Numbered from the stretch's first letter, positions 44,417 to 53,886 are shown. The stretch is DNA of 64,000 nt from Bacteroidales bacterium 6E (GCA_001270045.2 DF970666.1:197197-261196); one strand, 5' to 3'. A program made the numbers and translations. Notes: a model not told the origin generated them from the sequence alone.

Positions 44417-45594
44417 AATGAAAGGTTTTTGTCGATGAGTGATTGGATGGTTGCCACGCTGGCGGCCGAGCGAAGGCCGTCTTCGGGCGTGTTCATGCAG
44501 TAGTCGACCAGCTTGTCGACCGTCGAGGTGGCCACGTGCATGCGGGTATCCGACGATCCGTAATAGATATGTACATTTCCTTTTTCATCACAGATCCAGC
44601 CGTTGGAGAAAAGTACGTTGGAAACGTCACCGATGCGTTCGTCACCCTCAGGAGCCATGAAATAGCCTCCCGGACGGGCAATGACCTCGGTGGGGTCGTC
44701 GAGACTGGTCATGAACATATAGAGCACGTAACGCAGTCCGGCGGCACAATTGCGCACCCCATGGGCCAGGTGAAGCCATCCTGCAGTGGTCTTGATGGGA
44801 GCGGGGCCCTGCCCGTTCTTCAGTTCCTTGATGGTGTGGTACACCTTCTCCTCGATGATCTTTTCCTCGAAAGCCTCGGCCTGGGTGATGTCGTCGACGA
44901 GTGCCCAGCCGATGCCGCCACCGCCTCCCACTTCGATGAAGCCATCCTGCGGACGGGTGTAGAAGGCATATTTTCCTCCGACAAATTCGGGGTGTAGAAC
45001 CAGGTTGCGTTGTTGCCCGTGATGCGAGATGAAATCGGGGAGACGCTCCCAGTCGACCAGGTTTTTGGTGCGGACAATACCGCCGCTGGCCGTGGCCATG
45101 GACGTGTCACCCGCCGGTGCGGAAGGATCCTTGCGTTCGGCACAGAAGATGCCGTAAATCCAGCCATCCTCGTGGGCAACCAGGCGCATGTCATAGACGT
45201 TGGTATCGGGGTCATCGGTCTCGGGAAGCGTCACGGGACGGTCCCAGAACCTGAATTGGTCAACACCCGTTGGGCTCTCGGCCAGGGCAAAGAATGATTT
45301 GCGGTCCCAGCCCTCGACACGGACCATCAGGAGGTAGCGACCGTCGATATAAAGGGCCCCGCTGTTGAAGGTGGCATTGATGCCGATCCGCTGCATCAGG
45401 TAGGGATTCGACTCATAGTTCAGGTCGTACCGCCAGTGAAGTGGGGCATGGGCTGCCGTCAATACCGGGCGTTTCCATCGGTGATAAATCCCGTTGTATC
45501 CTTTTTTGACCTTCTTGTTGGGTTTGGCAAGAAGTGCTTCATGCTCTTTGACAAGCAATTTCCATCTTTTCCTGAACTCTTTCTTGGTCTTCAT
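44413..45594 (-). CDS. GH130 4-O-beta-D-mannosyl-D-glucose phosphorylase
   Basis: The start is set at the ATG at 45594 ([11 protein letters not shown]), giving 393 residues. The five-bladed propeller has family features including [26 protein letters not shown], then [25 protein letters not shown] with the catalytic Asp region, and [17 protein letters not shown]. The enzyme would split mannosyl-glucose with phosphate into mannose-1-phosphate and glucose. The following oxidoreductase and AGE epimerase lie in the same operon and match the known beta-mannan route of Bacteroides. Confidence 0.9.
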   Translation of the reverse strand: MKTKKEFRKRWKLLVKEHEALLAKPNKKVKKGYNGIYHRWKRPVLTAAHAPLHWRYDLNYESNPYLMQRIGINATFNSGALYIDGRYLLMVRVEGWDRKSFFALAESPTGVDQFRFWDRPVTLPETDDPDTNVYDMRLVAHEDGWIYGIFCAERKDPSAPAGDTSMATASGGIVRTKNLVDWERLPDFISHHGQQRNLVLHPEFVGGKYAFYTRPQDGFIEVGGGGGIGWALVDDITQAEAFEEKIIEEKVYHTIKELKNGQGPAPIKTTAGWLHLAHGVRNCAAGLRYVLYMFMTSLDDPTEVIARPGGYFMAPEGDERIGDVSNVLFSNGWICDEKGNVHIYYGSSDTRMHVATSTVDKLVDYCMNTPEDGLRSAASVATIQSLIDKNLSL

Positions 45595-45792
45595 ATCTTC
45601 ATTTTTTAGAATTGACAATTTGGGTTGCCCTTTGGAATCATTCATTGTGGTGAATCCTGTGCCAGGATGGCGACATAACTTTCATTTGGCCGCAACAAAT
45701 CGTCCCGATAGGCAACTGTCGGGATCAGAATGGTTCCAGACTATCCAAAGATAGACAACCTTGTGAATTCAAAAAGAGGAAGAGGGGATAAA

Positions 45793-46257
45793 TCAGGCTT
45801 TTTCGGGGAACATTTCTTTTAGTTTTTGCTCACGGAAAGCAAAGATGGATTTCACTTTACGGTCGACGAAAAGCCAGGATGCCAACCGGCCGATGAATCC
45901 CATGCCGACGTTGTAATGCAGTATGTCGGTCATTTCGACACCTCCGGGCACTTCGCGGAAATGGTGTTCGTGGTGCCACATTCGATATGGGCCTATGCGC
46001 TGCTCATCGACGAAGTTGAATGGCTCGCGGATGTGGGTGATCTCGGTGACCCAGTTCATGGGAATTTTCAGGAAAGGAGACACCTTGTAGGTGATCATCA
46101 ATCCCTCGTACATTTTCTCGGGCACATTTGATGTGATCACGAAGGTCATGTCGTTGGGGGTGATCTCGTTCAGGTTTCGTGGCGATGAAAAGAAATCCCA
46201 GACTTCCGCCATGGTTAAGGGCAATATTTGATGGGTAGTAAGTGATTTGGTGGACAT
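45793..46257 (-). CDS. SRPBCC (START-like) ligand-binding family protein
   Basis: The start is taken at the ATG at 46257 (MSTKSLTTHQILPL), giving 154 residues. The pattern of a first strand, TMAEVWDFFSSPRNLNEITP, then VTEITHIREPFNFVDEQRIGPYRMWHHEHHFREVPGGVEMTDILHY is typical of the SRPBCC/polyketide-cyclase-like fold with a hydrophobic pocket. Such proteins often bind lipids or aromatic ligands. No catalytic residue can be assigned. It is a single gene divergent from the YfcC-type carrier, with a long hairpin between. Confidence 0.75.
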   Translation of the reverse strand: MSTKSLTTHQILPLTMAEVWDFFSSPRNLNEITPNDMTFVITSNVPEKMYEGLMITYKVSPFLKIPMNWVTEITHIREPFNFVDEQRIGPYRMWHHEHHFREVPGGVEMTDILHYNVGMGFIGRLASWLFVDRKVKSIFAFREQKLKEMFPEKA

Positions 46258-46349
46258 GGTGTTTAATGTTTTTATTAAAAACATTAAACAGATACGATTG
46301 TTCACTGGCAATTGCCCATTGCCAGCGAATGCCTTATATTGGATTTTGG

Positions 46350-46388
46350 AGGTTTCCGTAGACGGCCTTTGGCCGTCTACGGAAACCT
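46350..46388. repeat. perfect 18-bp hairpin, loop TTT
   Basis: AGGTTTCCGTAGACGGCC pairs exactly with its complement in the 5' region between divergent genes. It is too near both starts to be a terminator, so a regulatory or structural role is possible. Confidence 0.8.
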
Positions 46389-46435
46389 GCCGTTTAGTTT
46401 TTTTATAGATTTGTGGAAATCACAAATCCATAAAA

Positions 46436-48037
46436 ATGGCCAAAACGAAGAAATTCCCCCATACCTATGTCATAGTCTTCTACATAATCATGATGGCGGC
46501 GGCCATGACCTGGTTTGTCCCGGGTGGCGAGTACGAACGGGAAGTGGTGGAGGTACAGGGGACTTCGCGCGAGGTGATCCGCAGTGACAGCTTCACGTTT
46601 ACGGAGAACCATCCGCAAACCTGGCAGGTGTTCTCTGCCATCTTTGACGGGTTTGTCGATAAGGCCGACATCATCGTGTTTATCCTGATGATAGGCGGGG
46701 CTTTCTGGATCATGAACGAGTCGAAGGCCATTGATGTGGGCATTTATGCCTTCCTGAAAAAGGCCCGGTCGCTTGAAAGGTACCATTGGCTGAAAAAACT
46801 GGGCGTCGAGAATATCATCATTGTGCTGATCATGCTGATGTTCAGTGTTTTTGGTGCCACCTTCGGGATGAGTGAGGAGACCATCGCTTTCGTGATCATA
46901 TTTGTACCGCTGTCCATTGGCATGGGATACGACTCCATTGTGGGTGTCAGCATGTGTTTCGTGGCCGCCGCCCTTGGATTTGCCGGGGCATTGCTGAATC
47001 CGTTTACCATCGGGATTGCCCAGGGATTGTCGCACCTGCCCCTGTTTTCGGGCATCGAGTACAGGTTCTTTTCCTGGATCATGATTAACCTGTTTGGAAT
47101 AGGTTACATTCTCTACTATATGCGGAGGATCAGGAAGAATCCAAAGAAATCCCCGGTTTATGAGGAAGACGAATACTGGCGCCAGCTGCATGCCGAATCG
47201 TCGGCCACGGTCGACTACCAGAAGCCTCGTTCAGCCTGGGTGATGACGGGTATGCTTACGCTGGTGTTCGTCTGGTATGCCATCACGATGCCGATGACCG
47301 AGATGAAGATCGGGCTTTCTTCGGCGGTTTTACCTGTAATGCCTGTGCTTGCGGTGGCTTTCATCGTGACCAGCCTGCTGGCCATGCGAAAATCGGTCCA
47401 TTTCCTGATCCTGAATATGCTGGCGTTTACCATCCTGATGTTGATTGTCGGTGTGATGGGCTATGGCTGGTACGTGATGGAGATCGCCACCCTGTTCATG
47501 GCATTGGGGATCTTCACGGGGATTGCTATGGGATATTCGCCCAACACGATCACCAAATTGTTTCTCGAAGGGGTGAAGGACATCCTGCCGGCGGCCCTTG
47601 TGGTCGGACTGGCAGGGGGGATCATCATCATCCTGACCCGCGGACAGATCATGGATACCTTATTATATTATGCGTCGGGGGCAATGGACGGCATGGGGAA
47701 AATCGGGACGGTAGGGGCCATGTATGTGATCCAGACCGGCATCAACATATTCATTCCGTCGGGGTCGGCCAAGGCAGCCCTGACCATGCCCATTATGTCG
47801 CAGTTTTCCGACCTGGTAGGGCTTTCGCGTCAAGCCACGGTGATGGCTTTCCAGTTCGGCGATGGGTTCACCAACATGATCACGCCCACTTCAGGGGTCC
47901 TGATCGGGGTTCTGGGAGTTGCCCGCATACCTTTCAGCAAATGGGTGAAATGGGTAACCCCGTTGATGATCATCCTGGGAATCCTGGGATTCCTTTTGTT
48001 GATCCCCACGGTTACCATGAAACTAAACGGGTTTTAA
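46436..48037 (+). CDS. YfcC-family (C4-dicarboxylate/basic amino acid-type) membrane carrier
   Basis: The 533-residue protein has about twelve to fourteen hydrophobic segments. Family features include TWFVPGGEYER near the N-terminus, FGMSEETIAFVIIFVPL and the C-terminal INIFIPSGSAKAALTMPIMSQFSDLVGLSRQ, typical of YfcC/DcuC-superfamily carriers. Substrates proposed for this group include dicarboxylates and basic amino acids; the sequence does not decide. It is a single gene preceded by an 18-bp hairpin and followed by another hairpin. Confidence 0.82.
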   Translation: MAKTKKFPHTYVIVFYIIMMAAAMTWFVPGGEYEREVVEVQGTSREVIRSDSFTFTENHPQTWQVFSAIFDGFVDKADIIVFILMIGGAFWIMNESKAIDVGIYAFLKKARSLERYHWLKKLGVENIIIVLIMLMFSVFGATFGMSEETIAFVIIFVPLSIGMGYDSIVGVSMCFVAAALGFAGALLNPFTIGIAQGLSHLPLFSGIEYRFFSWIMINLFGIGYILYYMRRIRKNPKKSPVYEEDEYWRQLHAESSATVDYQKPRSAWVMTGMLTLVFVWYAITMPMTEMKIGLSSAVLPVMPVLAVAFIVTSLLAMRKSVHFLILNMLAFTILMLIVGVMGYGWYVMEIATLFMALGIFTGIAMGYSPNTITKLFLEGVKDILPAALVVGLAGGIIIILTRGQIMDTLLYYASGAMDGMGKIGTVGAMYVIQTGINIFIPSGSAKAALTMPIMSQFSDLVGLSRQATVMAFQFGDGFTNMITPTSGVLIGVLGVARIPFSKWVKWVTPLMIILGILGFLLLIPTVTMKLNGF

Positions 48038-48042
48038 CGTAG

Positions 48043-48061
48043 GGGTTGGCAGCGCCAACCC
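48043..48061. terminator. 8-bp hairpin after YfcC-type gene
   Basis: GGGTTGGC-AGC-GCCAACCC, preceded by GTAG, five bases after the stop codon. It lacks a strong T-tract. Confidence 0.5.
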
Positions 48062-48085
48062 TCATTTGAGAATGCTGGTCGCAAT

Positions 48086-48136
48086 GAAAGATGTCATCTT
48101 TTTCGATGCATTCGTCAACGAAAAGATGACATCTTA
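48086..48136. repeat. GATGTCATCC repeat R5
   Basis: AAGATGTCATCTTTTTCG, forward spacer ATGCATTCGTCAA, then CGAAAAGATGACATCTT. The arms are inverted relative to R1-R4, but the spacer keeps the GCATTCGT core. Confidence 0.8.
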
Positions 48137-48162
48137 TAGACCCTTGCGTGCCTGAAAATGTC

Positions 48163-48636
48163 TTACCTCAGGAAGGATGAATACATCCACACCAGCTTTT
48201 CCTGTTCACGGATGTAGTCACTCATCAGGGCGTTGGTCCCTTCGTCGTTGGCATCGCCCGACAGGTCGAGGAGTTCGCGCTGCATGACCAGCAAGGTCTT
48301 GAAAGCCTCGAGGATGGCCTCGACTGCCTTTCTGCCTTCGGTGACTTTTTCACTCTCCTGGATGGTTGATATTTTCCGATATTCCGAGAAACTGTGGTGC
48401 GGGGTATGGCCCAGGGTGAGGACACGCTCGGCCACCTCGTCGATCTTTGTGAAAAGGTCGTTGTACAACTCCTCGAACTTCAGGTGCAGTTCAAAGAATT
48501 TCTCTCCCTTGATGTTCCAATGGTAGCCACGGACATTCTGGTAAAAGATGGAATAATTGGCCAGCAATACATTGAGTTTGCCGGCAAGATTTTCTGATTT
48601 TTGTACGTCAAGACCAATTGAATTTATGTTTTTCAT
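48163..48636 (-). CDS. dps: Dps-family ferritin-like DNA-protection protein
   Basis: The 157-residue protein forms the four-helix Dps fold. The ferroxidase residues appear in NVRGYHWNIKGEKFFELHLKFEELYNDLFTKIDEVAERVL (His about 39, later His and Asp/Glu). Dps oxidises ferrous iron with hydrogen peroxide, stores it and can coat DNA. It fits the oxidative-stress theme of the neighbouring redox cluster but is a single gene. Its upstream region holds several small hairpins; no operator was recognised. Confidence 0.9.
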   Translation of the reverse strand: MKNINSIGLDVQKSENLAGKLNVLLANYSIFYQNVRGYHWNIKGEKFFELHLKFEELYNDLFTKIDEVAERVLTLGHTPHHSFSEYRKISTIQESEKVTEGRKAVEAILEAFKTLLVMQRELLDLSGDANDEGTNALMSDYIREQEKLVWMYSSFLR

Positions 48637-48696
48637 GATTGTTGAATTTTGTTTTTGTTTATATTATTATAACAAAACATTCAACAAAATGTTCAT

Positions 48697-48725
48697 GATT
48701 ATGGTTGGCTGTGCCAACCATAATC
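48697..48725. repeat. perfect 13-bp hairpin, loop TGT
   Basis: GATTATGGTTGGC pairs exactly with its complement, upstream of dps. Two smaller relatives follow at 48745-48761 (GCAGGCC-TGC-GGCCTGC) and 48809-48827 (GGGTTGGC-TGC-GCCAACCC, preceded by GTAG). Confidence 0.75.
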
Positions 48726-48885
48726 CCTGTGAATGCACAGGCACGCAGGCCTGCGGCCTGCATACCTGATGTTAACATGATTGTTCATTTTCCAAATGGT
48801 GTTCGTAGGGGTTGGCTGCGCCAACCCTATTACCATATGTTTTATGGTTTACCAAAATGCACCCCGGAATCCTATTGTTATGAAT

Positions 48886-48926
48886 GTTTTACTGGATGCC
48901 GGTCGCAGACCGGCATCCAGTAAAAC
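48886..48926 (-). terminator. perfect 19-bp hairpin, loop GCA, after symporter gene
   Basis: GTTTTACTGGATGCCGGTC pairs exactly with its complement and begins two bases after the symporter stop on the minus strand. Four T residues close the 3' arm, so it likely ends transcription. Confidence 0.75.
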
Positions 48927-48927
48927 C

Positions 48928-50757
48928 CTATTTATCTGGTAATTTGTCCCACCAGGTCCTCTTGAGGACAATGGCGGAGATCACGACGATGATGGAGCTG
49001 ATCCAGATGGGTACGGATTTCTGGAGGACAATGTAAATTGGCAGGGCAATCAGGGCGGTTTGGGCAATGGTGCCCATCAGCACGTTGAACATGTCGATGC
49101 CGAAGTTCTTGTTGGGCTTGAAGCCTGGGTTCTCGGCCAGTACCTTCATACGAATCGGTTTCCAGAATCCCCATGGATTGACGGTCGAGTAGAACGATTT
49201 CAGGGTGGCTTCATCGGTAGGCTTCGACAGGAACGTGCCTGCCAGCGCACCCGCCAGCGAGATCAGCAGGATCCACGGGAAGTACCAGAGATCGAGCGTA
49301 TCCTTGAACAGGTAAGGAAAGATCAGGGCCGGGATGATACCTGCCACCATACCCCAGAAATAGCCGTAGCCGTTGAACCTCCACCAGTACCATTTCAGGA
49401 CGTTCGAGATTACGTAACTTCCATAAAGCGCCGAGACAATCCATTGCAGCACACTGTTGACGTCCTGGGCGAAAATGCCGAAGATGATGCTGATGATCAC
49501 CACGATGATCCCGCTGGAATAGTTGAGGTTACGGATCTGTTTTTCGTTGGCGTCGGGCCTGAAATATTTCAGGTAGATATCGTTGACAATATATGCCTGA
49601 GCGGCATTCAGGGTTCCGGCAAAAGTACTGTTAAACGCTGCGAGGAGTCCGGCCAGCAGCAAGCCCATGAGTCCGACCGGCACAAACTGGCTGATGGCTG
49701 ACGGCAGGATCTGCTCGAAGTCGATACGCCCCGCCACCACCAGGTGCAGTTGGTCGTAATAGATCAGGGCCAGGACCGCAAAGCCGGCAATCATGAAATA
49801 GCGTACAGGCATTAACACCACCGAAACAAAGCCACTCATCTTGGCAGCCTCTTTGGGCGATTTGGTGGCCAAAACTTTCTGCATGTCGTAATTGGGTGCC
49901 GGTCCCGCAAGGGATAGAAGTATACCTTTAAATACCATCATCCAGAAGAAAATGGTGAATAGGGAGTAGCCGTCGCTTGCAATCTTGTCGTTCACCTCAT
50001 TGATGATCCCGCGCCAGTCGAGGTCATCGAGCTTCCATCCGAAGAAAGGGGTGTGCCATCCTTCGGGAACATTGAGTGTATTGGCTGCCAGTGCTTTCAT
50101 GGCAATGATGCCAATGACGATGGCAGCTACCGTCATGATCAAAAATTGAAGTACGTCTGCCCAAACGATACTGGTCATGCCTCCCAGGATGGCATAAAAA
50201 ACCGCAAACATGGTGAAGGCGATCCCATACAAATGGGGCACATAAGTTTCTGGGACATCAAAGGGGATGAATGGAGCCACACTTTCCCAGGGGATGAAGA
50301 TCATCATGAATTTTCCAAGCCCAATAAAACCGTATGCCAGAAAGCCCAGACAGTTGATCAGGGCGAATATGACAATGATGCCATGCGACAACTGGCTGTC
50401 CTTTTTTCGGCCGAAGCGGGTAAGCATCCATTCGGCCCCCGTGGTGACGTTTGACCGGCGGAGCCATATGCTGAGGAAAACCATCAGGAAGATCTGGTTA
50501 AAGACGGGCCAGAGCCATGGGATCCAAATGCTTTTGAGTCCGTATACAAAGAGGAGCGTCACCAGCCACATAGTCCCAGAGATGTCGAACATACCGGATG
50601 CATTGGAAATACCCAGCATATACCAGGGCAACGTATTTCCACCCAGAAGGTAGTTGGATTTGCTTTTCTGGGCTTGCTTTTTCAGGATGATGCCAATAAA
50701 TACCGTGGAAAACAGGTAGACAAGGATGATGGCGATATCCAGACCGGTCAGCTTCAT
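48928..50757 (-). CDS. sodium:solute symporter (SSS family)
   Basis: The protein has about 609 residues from the ATG at 50757 (MKLTGLDIAIIL); a start at 50772 is also possible. About fourteen hydrophobic segments follow the SSS layout, including LLGGNTLPWYMLGISNASGMFDISGTMW (the Na+/substrate region of helix 1-2) and LLLAGLLAAFNSTFAGTLNAAQAYIVNDIY, the helix 8 family signature. Substrates in this family are sugars, amino acids or vitamins. The nearby GH130/AGE operon and secreted glycosidases make a sugar plausible. It lies alone on its strand. Confidence 0.87.
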   Translation of the reverse strand: MKLTGLDIAIILVYLFSTVFIGIILKKQAQKSKSNYLLGGNTLPWYMLGISNASGMFDISGTMWLVTLLFVYGLKSIWIPWLWPVFNQIFLMVFLSIWLRRSNVTTGAEWMLTRFGRKKDSQLSHGIIVIFALINCLGFLAYGFIGLGKFMMIFIPWESVAPFIPFDVPETYVPHLYGIAFTMFAVFYAILGGMTSIVWADVLQFLIMTVAAIVIGIIAMKALAANTLNVPEGWHTPFFGWKLDDLDWRGIINEVNDKIASDGYSLFTIFFWMMVFKGILLSLAGPAPNYDMQKVLATKSPKEAAKMSGFVSVVLMPVRYFMIAGFAVLALIYYDQLHLVVAGRIDFEQILPSAISQFVPVGLMGLLLAGLLAAFNSTFAGTLNAAQAYIVNDIYLKYFRPDANEKQIRNLNYSSGIIVVIISIIFGIFAQDVNSVLQWIVSALYGSYVISNVLKWYWWRFNGYGYFWGMVAGIIPALIFPYLFKDTLDLWYFPWILLISLAGALAGTFLSKPTDEATLKSFYSTVNPWGFWKPIRMKVLAENPGFKPNKNFGIDMFNVLMGTIAQTALIALPIYIVLQKSVPIWISSIIVVISAIVLKRTWWDKLPDK

Positions 50758-50826
50758 ATACTGGGAATGCATTATTGATTTGTCGGGAGCAAGGATACAA
50801 ATTATTACTATTTTTTGCAAGGGCAG

Positions 50827-50858
50827 TTTTGGTGGCTTGCGCCAGCAAGCCACTAAAA
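50827..50858. repeat. 14-bp hairpin with one G-T pair
   Basis: TTTTGGTGGCTTGC pairs with GCAAGCCACTAAAA around a four-base loop, upstream of the symporter gene. Confidence 0.65.
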
Positions 50859-50953
50859 TAAATAAAGATCGATAAAGTCGGTGCTGCCGACATTATCGTC
50901 TTTCATGTTTATGTCAAAGGCAAGGTGGAACAGCCGCATTTCATCAGATTTTT

Positions 50954-50961
50954 ATAAATTT
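50954..50961 (+). promoter_or_regulatory. -7 element TAAATTTG before GH20-like gene
   Basis: Perfect TAnnTTTG match 20 bases before the ATG at 50982, implying a very short leader. Confidence 0.45.
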
Positions 50962-50981
50962 GATGAAAAAAATTGAAACCT

Positions 50982-52049
50982 ATGAAAAAACTGTCTTACC
51001 TATTTATGTTGATGTTGGCGGTAAGCATGACCGCCGCCGCCGTGGATTTTCCCATGAAGGGTTTGTGTGTGGCGGCTCCTGCCAAGGCTGACGTGGATGA
51101 ATTCGTTACGCTTATTGACACAAAACTGGCTCCCGCTGGTGTCAATACCCTGATCCTAAGGGTTGACTTCGGTTATGAGTTTAAGTCGAGACCCGAACTC
51201 AGGGATCCCAATCCGCTTTCAGAAGCAGATGTCAAGAAGCTGGTGGCCGTGTGCAAAAAACACAACATCCGGTTGGTACCGCAGATTAACCTGCTGGGAC
51301 ATCAGTCGTGGTCGACAAACATTGGCAAATTATTGGAAGTATACCCCCAATTCGACGAAACTCCCGGGATCAACATGCCTGAAGAGTATAAGTGGCCCAA
51401 CCCTGATGGATTGTACTGTAAAAGTTATTGTCCGTTGCACCCGGAGGTCCATGAAGTCGTCTTTGATCTTGTTGATGAGATAGTGAAGGTGTTTGAGACC
51501 GACGCATTTCATGCCGGCATGGATGAGGTGTTTTACATTGCGCATCCCGACTGCCCACGATGCAGTGGCCATGATCCTTCGGTGCTTTTTGCCGGGGAGG
51601 TCACCAAAATCCGCAATCATCTGGCCGAATCGGGTGCTGAGCTCTGGATCTGGGGCGATCGCCTGATCGACGGCAAAACCACCGGTATTGGCTTGTGGGA
51701 GGGCAGTTATAACCATACACACCGCGCCATCGACATGATTCCCAAGGATGTCCTGATTTGCGACTGGCACTATGAACGCGCCCATCCGACGCCGGTACTG
51801 TTTGCATCCAAAGGTCTCAATGTGGTTGCGTGTCCTTGGAACAAACCTGCCGTTGCAGAAGCCCAGGTGGACATGATGGAAATGTTGCGTGCCAACGCCC
51901 CCCAGATCATGAAGGATCGCTATGCCGGCATCATCCATACATACTGGAGTGGAGCCCGTGGCTTTATGGACGGAATGCTGGAGAAGACTGAACGTGGCAA
52001 GAACGATCCCTCCGTACAGACATTCAAGGCGTTGATTGCCAAGTGGTAA
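50982..52049 (+). CDS. secreted GH20-like glycoside hydrolase
   Basis: The start is set at the ATG at 50982 (MKKLSYLFMLMLAVSMTAAA), giving 355 residues with a signal peptide of about 20 residues. The barrel carries NIRLVPQINLLGHQSW and FHAGMDEVFYIAHPDCPRC; the Asp-Glu pair in GMDE matches the catalytic pair of GH20 beta-hexosaminidases. It lacks the extra N-terminal domain typical of full GH20 enzymes, so it is a short family 20-type protein whose substrate is unproven. It is followed by repeat R6 and a GH5 gene. Confidence 0.72.
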   Translation: MKKLSYLFMLMLAVSMTAAAVDFPMKGLCVAAPAKADVDEFVTLIDTKLAPAGVNTLILRVDFGYEFKSRPELRDPNPLSEADVKKLVAVCKKHNIRLVPQINLLGHQSWSTNIGKLLEVYPQFDETPGINMPEEYKWPNPDGLYCKSYCPLHPEVHEVVFDLVDEIVKVFETDAFHAGMDEVFYIAHPDCPRCSGHDPSVLFAGEVTKIRNHLAESGAELWIWGDRLIDGKTTGIGLWEGSYNHTHRAIDMIPKDVLICDWHYERAHPTPVLFASKGLNVVACPWNKPAVAEAQVDMMEMLRANAPQIMKDRYAGIIHTYWSGARGFMDGMLEKTERGKNDPSVQTFKALIAKW

Positions 52050-52051
52050 AT

Positions 52052-52124
52052 TAAAAGGATGACATCTTTTAAAAGGATGACATCTTTTTGTTGACAGACG
52101 CATCGTAAAAGATGTCATCCTGTA
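52052..52124. repeat. GATGTCATCC repeat R6
   Basis: Two left arms AAAAGGATGACATCTTTT (52054 and 52070), reverse spacer TTGTTGACAGACGCATCGTA, and one right arm AAAAGATGTCATCCTG. It fills most of the gap between the GH20-like and GH5 genes. Confidence 0.82.
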
Positions 52125-52141
52125 AAGAAGAACAACAAATC

Positions 52142-53155
52142 ATGAAAATAGCATATTTATTTATCATTGCCTGTGTCTTCATGCTGACAGGCTTCCATTC
52201 AACAGCCCTTTCAGGAAATCTGGATCGCATCAGCGTAAAGGGAAAAGATTTTGTGAATTCAAAAAATGAGGTGGTCAGGTTTACGGGCGTCAGCTTTTCC
52301 GATCCGGCCAAACTGAGTCGCGACGGCCATTGGAACCTGCGGTTCTTTGAAGAGGCCAAAAACTGGGGCTGCAATGTCGTACGTTTTCCGGTGCATCCGG
52401 CCGAATGGAGAAGGCTTGGTGCAGCTGCCTATCTGGATATGCTCGACAAGGGCGTGAAGTGGGCCGGAGAACTGGGAATGTATGTCGTGATCGACTGGCA
52501 TTCGATAGGGAACCTGAAGGACGAAAAATTCCAGAGCCACAATTATGATACGACGCTTCCTGAAACGGTATCTTTCTGGGAGCAGATTGCCCGCCGATAT
52601 AAAGGCAATGCGACTGTTGCCTTCTATGAATTGTACAATGAGCCTACCGACAGCAACAAGAGTCTTGGCGAATTGACCTGGACTACCTGGAAGCCCATCA
52701 TGGAAGAGTTGATCGACAAGGTGAATGCCATCGACGACCAGAAAGTATATCTCGTGGCCGGAATGGATTGGGCATATCTTTTGGATGAAGTGCTCCAAAA
52801 ACCAGTTAACCGTAAGAATGTGGCGTATGTGACGCATCCCTATCCCCAGAAAAGGAACCAGCCCTGGGAGCCTCAATGGGAAAAAGACTGGGGGAAGGTG
52901 GCCGAAAGTTATCCGATCATGGCTACCGAATTCGGGTTTGTCGCCAAGGGCGACCGGGGAGAACATATTCCCTGTATCGGCGATGAAACCTACGGCGAAG
53001 CCATCATCAAGTATTTTAATTCCAAGGGGATATCCTATACCGTCTGGGTTTTCGATCCCCATTGGGCACCTGCTCTGTTTGAGAATTATGACTTTGAACC
53101 CACCCGTCAGGGAAGGTTTTTCAAGAAAGTGCTGACAGGGGAGTTGACATTTTAA
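52142..53155 (+). CDS. secreted GH5-family endoglycanase
   Basis: The start is the ATG at 52142 (MKIAYLFIIACVFMLTGFHS), giving 337 residues with a signal peptide. The (beta/alpha)8 barrel carries GVSFSDPAKLSRDG, the acid/base Glu in ELYNEPT near residue 173, and the nucleophile Glu in MATEFGF near residue 263. Family GH5 includes cellulases and mannanases; the nearby mannobiose pathway makes a beta-mannanase or glucanase plausible. It may share a transcript with the GH20-like gene despite repeat R6 between them. Confidence 0.87.
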   Translation: MKIAYLFIIACVFMLTGFHSTALSGNLDRISVKGKDFVNSKNEVVRFTGVSFSDPAKLSRDGHWNLRFFEEAKNWGCNVVRFPVHPAEWRRLGAAAYLDMLDKGVKWAGELGMYVVIDWHSIGNLKDEKFQSHNYDTTLPETVSFWEQIARRYKGNATVAFYELYNEPTDSNKSLGELTWTTWKPIMEELIDKVNAIDDQKVYLVAGMDWAYLLDEVLQKPVNRKNVAYVTHPYPQKRNQPWEPQWEKDWGKVAESYPIMATEFGFVAKGDRGEHIPCIGDETYGEAIIKYFNSKGISYTVWVFDPHWAPALFENYDFEPTRQGRFFKKVLTGELTF

Positions 53156-53179
53156 AGATTAATGCTAAATAATTGAATC

Positions 53180-53240
53180 TTTGGCAAAAAAGTTTTAGAC
53201 ACGTTTGATTGTTCAGGAAAAAAGTATTTATTTTGCGTTC
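53180..53240 (+). promoter_or_regulatory. likely rpmB operon promoter region
   Basis: A TTTG near 53201 is followed about 20 bases later by TTATTTTG, an imperfect Bacteroidota -33/-7 pair about 45 bases before rpmB. Confidence 0.35.
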
Positions 53241-53281
53241 CGTTTCGAAAGCGTAAGTTATAGTAAAAAAGATAAAAAGAA

Positions 53282-53524
53282 ATGTCGAGAATTTGTCAGA
53301 TAACCGGAAAGAGAGCCATGGTGGGAAACAATGTTTCACACTCGAAAAGGCGCACCAAAAGAAAGTTCGACGTAAACCTGTTCAACAAGAAATTTTATTT
53401 GCCAGATGAAGACCGTTGGGTTACACTTACCGTTTCAGCTGCAGGTTTAAGAACAATCAACAAAGTGGGCATCCATAATGCAATCCAGAAAGCCCAGGTG
53501 AATGGAATTATTGGTAACGTTTAA
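53282..53524 (+). CDS. rpmB: 50S ribosomal protein L28
   Basis: The 80-residue protein begins [20 protein letters not shown] and has [14 protein letters not shown], the typical L28 pattern. It is a component of the large ribosomal subunit. It starts an operon with rpmG, DUF4295 and ftsY, an arrangement common in Bacteroidota. Confidence 0.95.
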   Translation: MSRICQITGKRAMVGNNVSHSKRRTKRKFDVNLFNKKFYLPDEDRWVTLTVSAAGLRTINKVGIHNAIQKAQVNGIIGNV

Positions 53525-53535
53525 TTTGTAGAGAA

Positions 53536-53724
53536 ATGGCTAAGAAAGCAAAAGGTAACAGGGTGCAGGTAATTATGGAATGTACCGAGCACAAAGCAAG
53601 CGGAATGCCGGGAACCTCAAGGTACATCACCGTCAAAAACCGCAAGAACACTACCGAACGTCTGGAGTTGAAAAAATACAACCCCATTCTGAAGAAAGTA
53701 ACCGTACATAAAGAAATTAAATAA
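53536..53724 (+). CDS. rpmG: 50S ribosomal protein L33
   Basis: The 62-residue protein has [20 protein letters not shown] and [23 protein letters not shown], the L33 core. The Cys in this form (MECTEHK) is single, so it is a zinc-independent type. It lies eleven bases after rpmB. Confidence 0.95.
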   Translation: MAKKAKGNRVQVIMECTEHKASGMPGTSRYITVKNRKNTTERLELKKYNPILKKVTVHKEIK

Positions 53725-53733
53725 TATTTAACC

Positions 53734-53886
53734 ATGGCAAAGAAAACAGTTGCAACCCTGCAGAAAGGGTCGGGAAAAGGTTTCTCAAAGGTGGTAAAGA
53801 TGGTCAAATCGGAAAAAACCGGTGCCTACACTTTTAAGGAAGAGATCATTGCCAATGAAGAGGTAGCTAATCACTTCAAGAAATAA
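53734..53886 (+). CDS. DUF4295 small basic protein
   Basis: This 50-residue, Lys-rich protein (MAKKTVATLQKGSGKGFSKV to ANHFKK) starts nine bases after rpmG. It matches the Bacteroidota family DUF4295, which is nearly always found in the rpmB-rpmG neighbourhood. That placement and its basic nature suggest a ribosome-associated role, but none is proven. The terminator after it separates it from ftsY only partly, since ftsY follows by about 120 bases. Confidence 0.88.
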   Translation: MAKKTVATLQKGSGKGFSKVVKMVKSEKTGAYTFKEEIIANEEVANHFKK

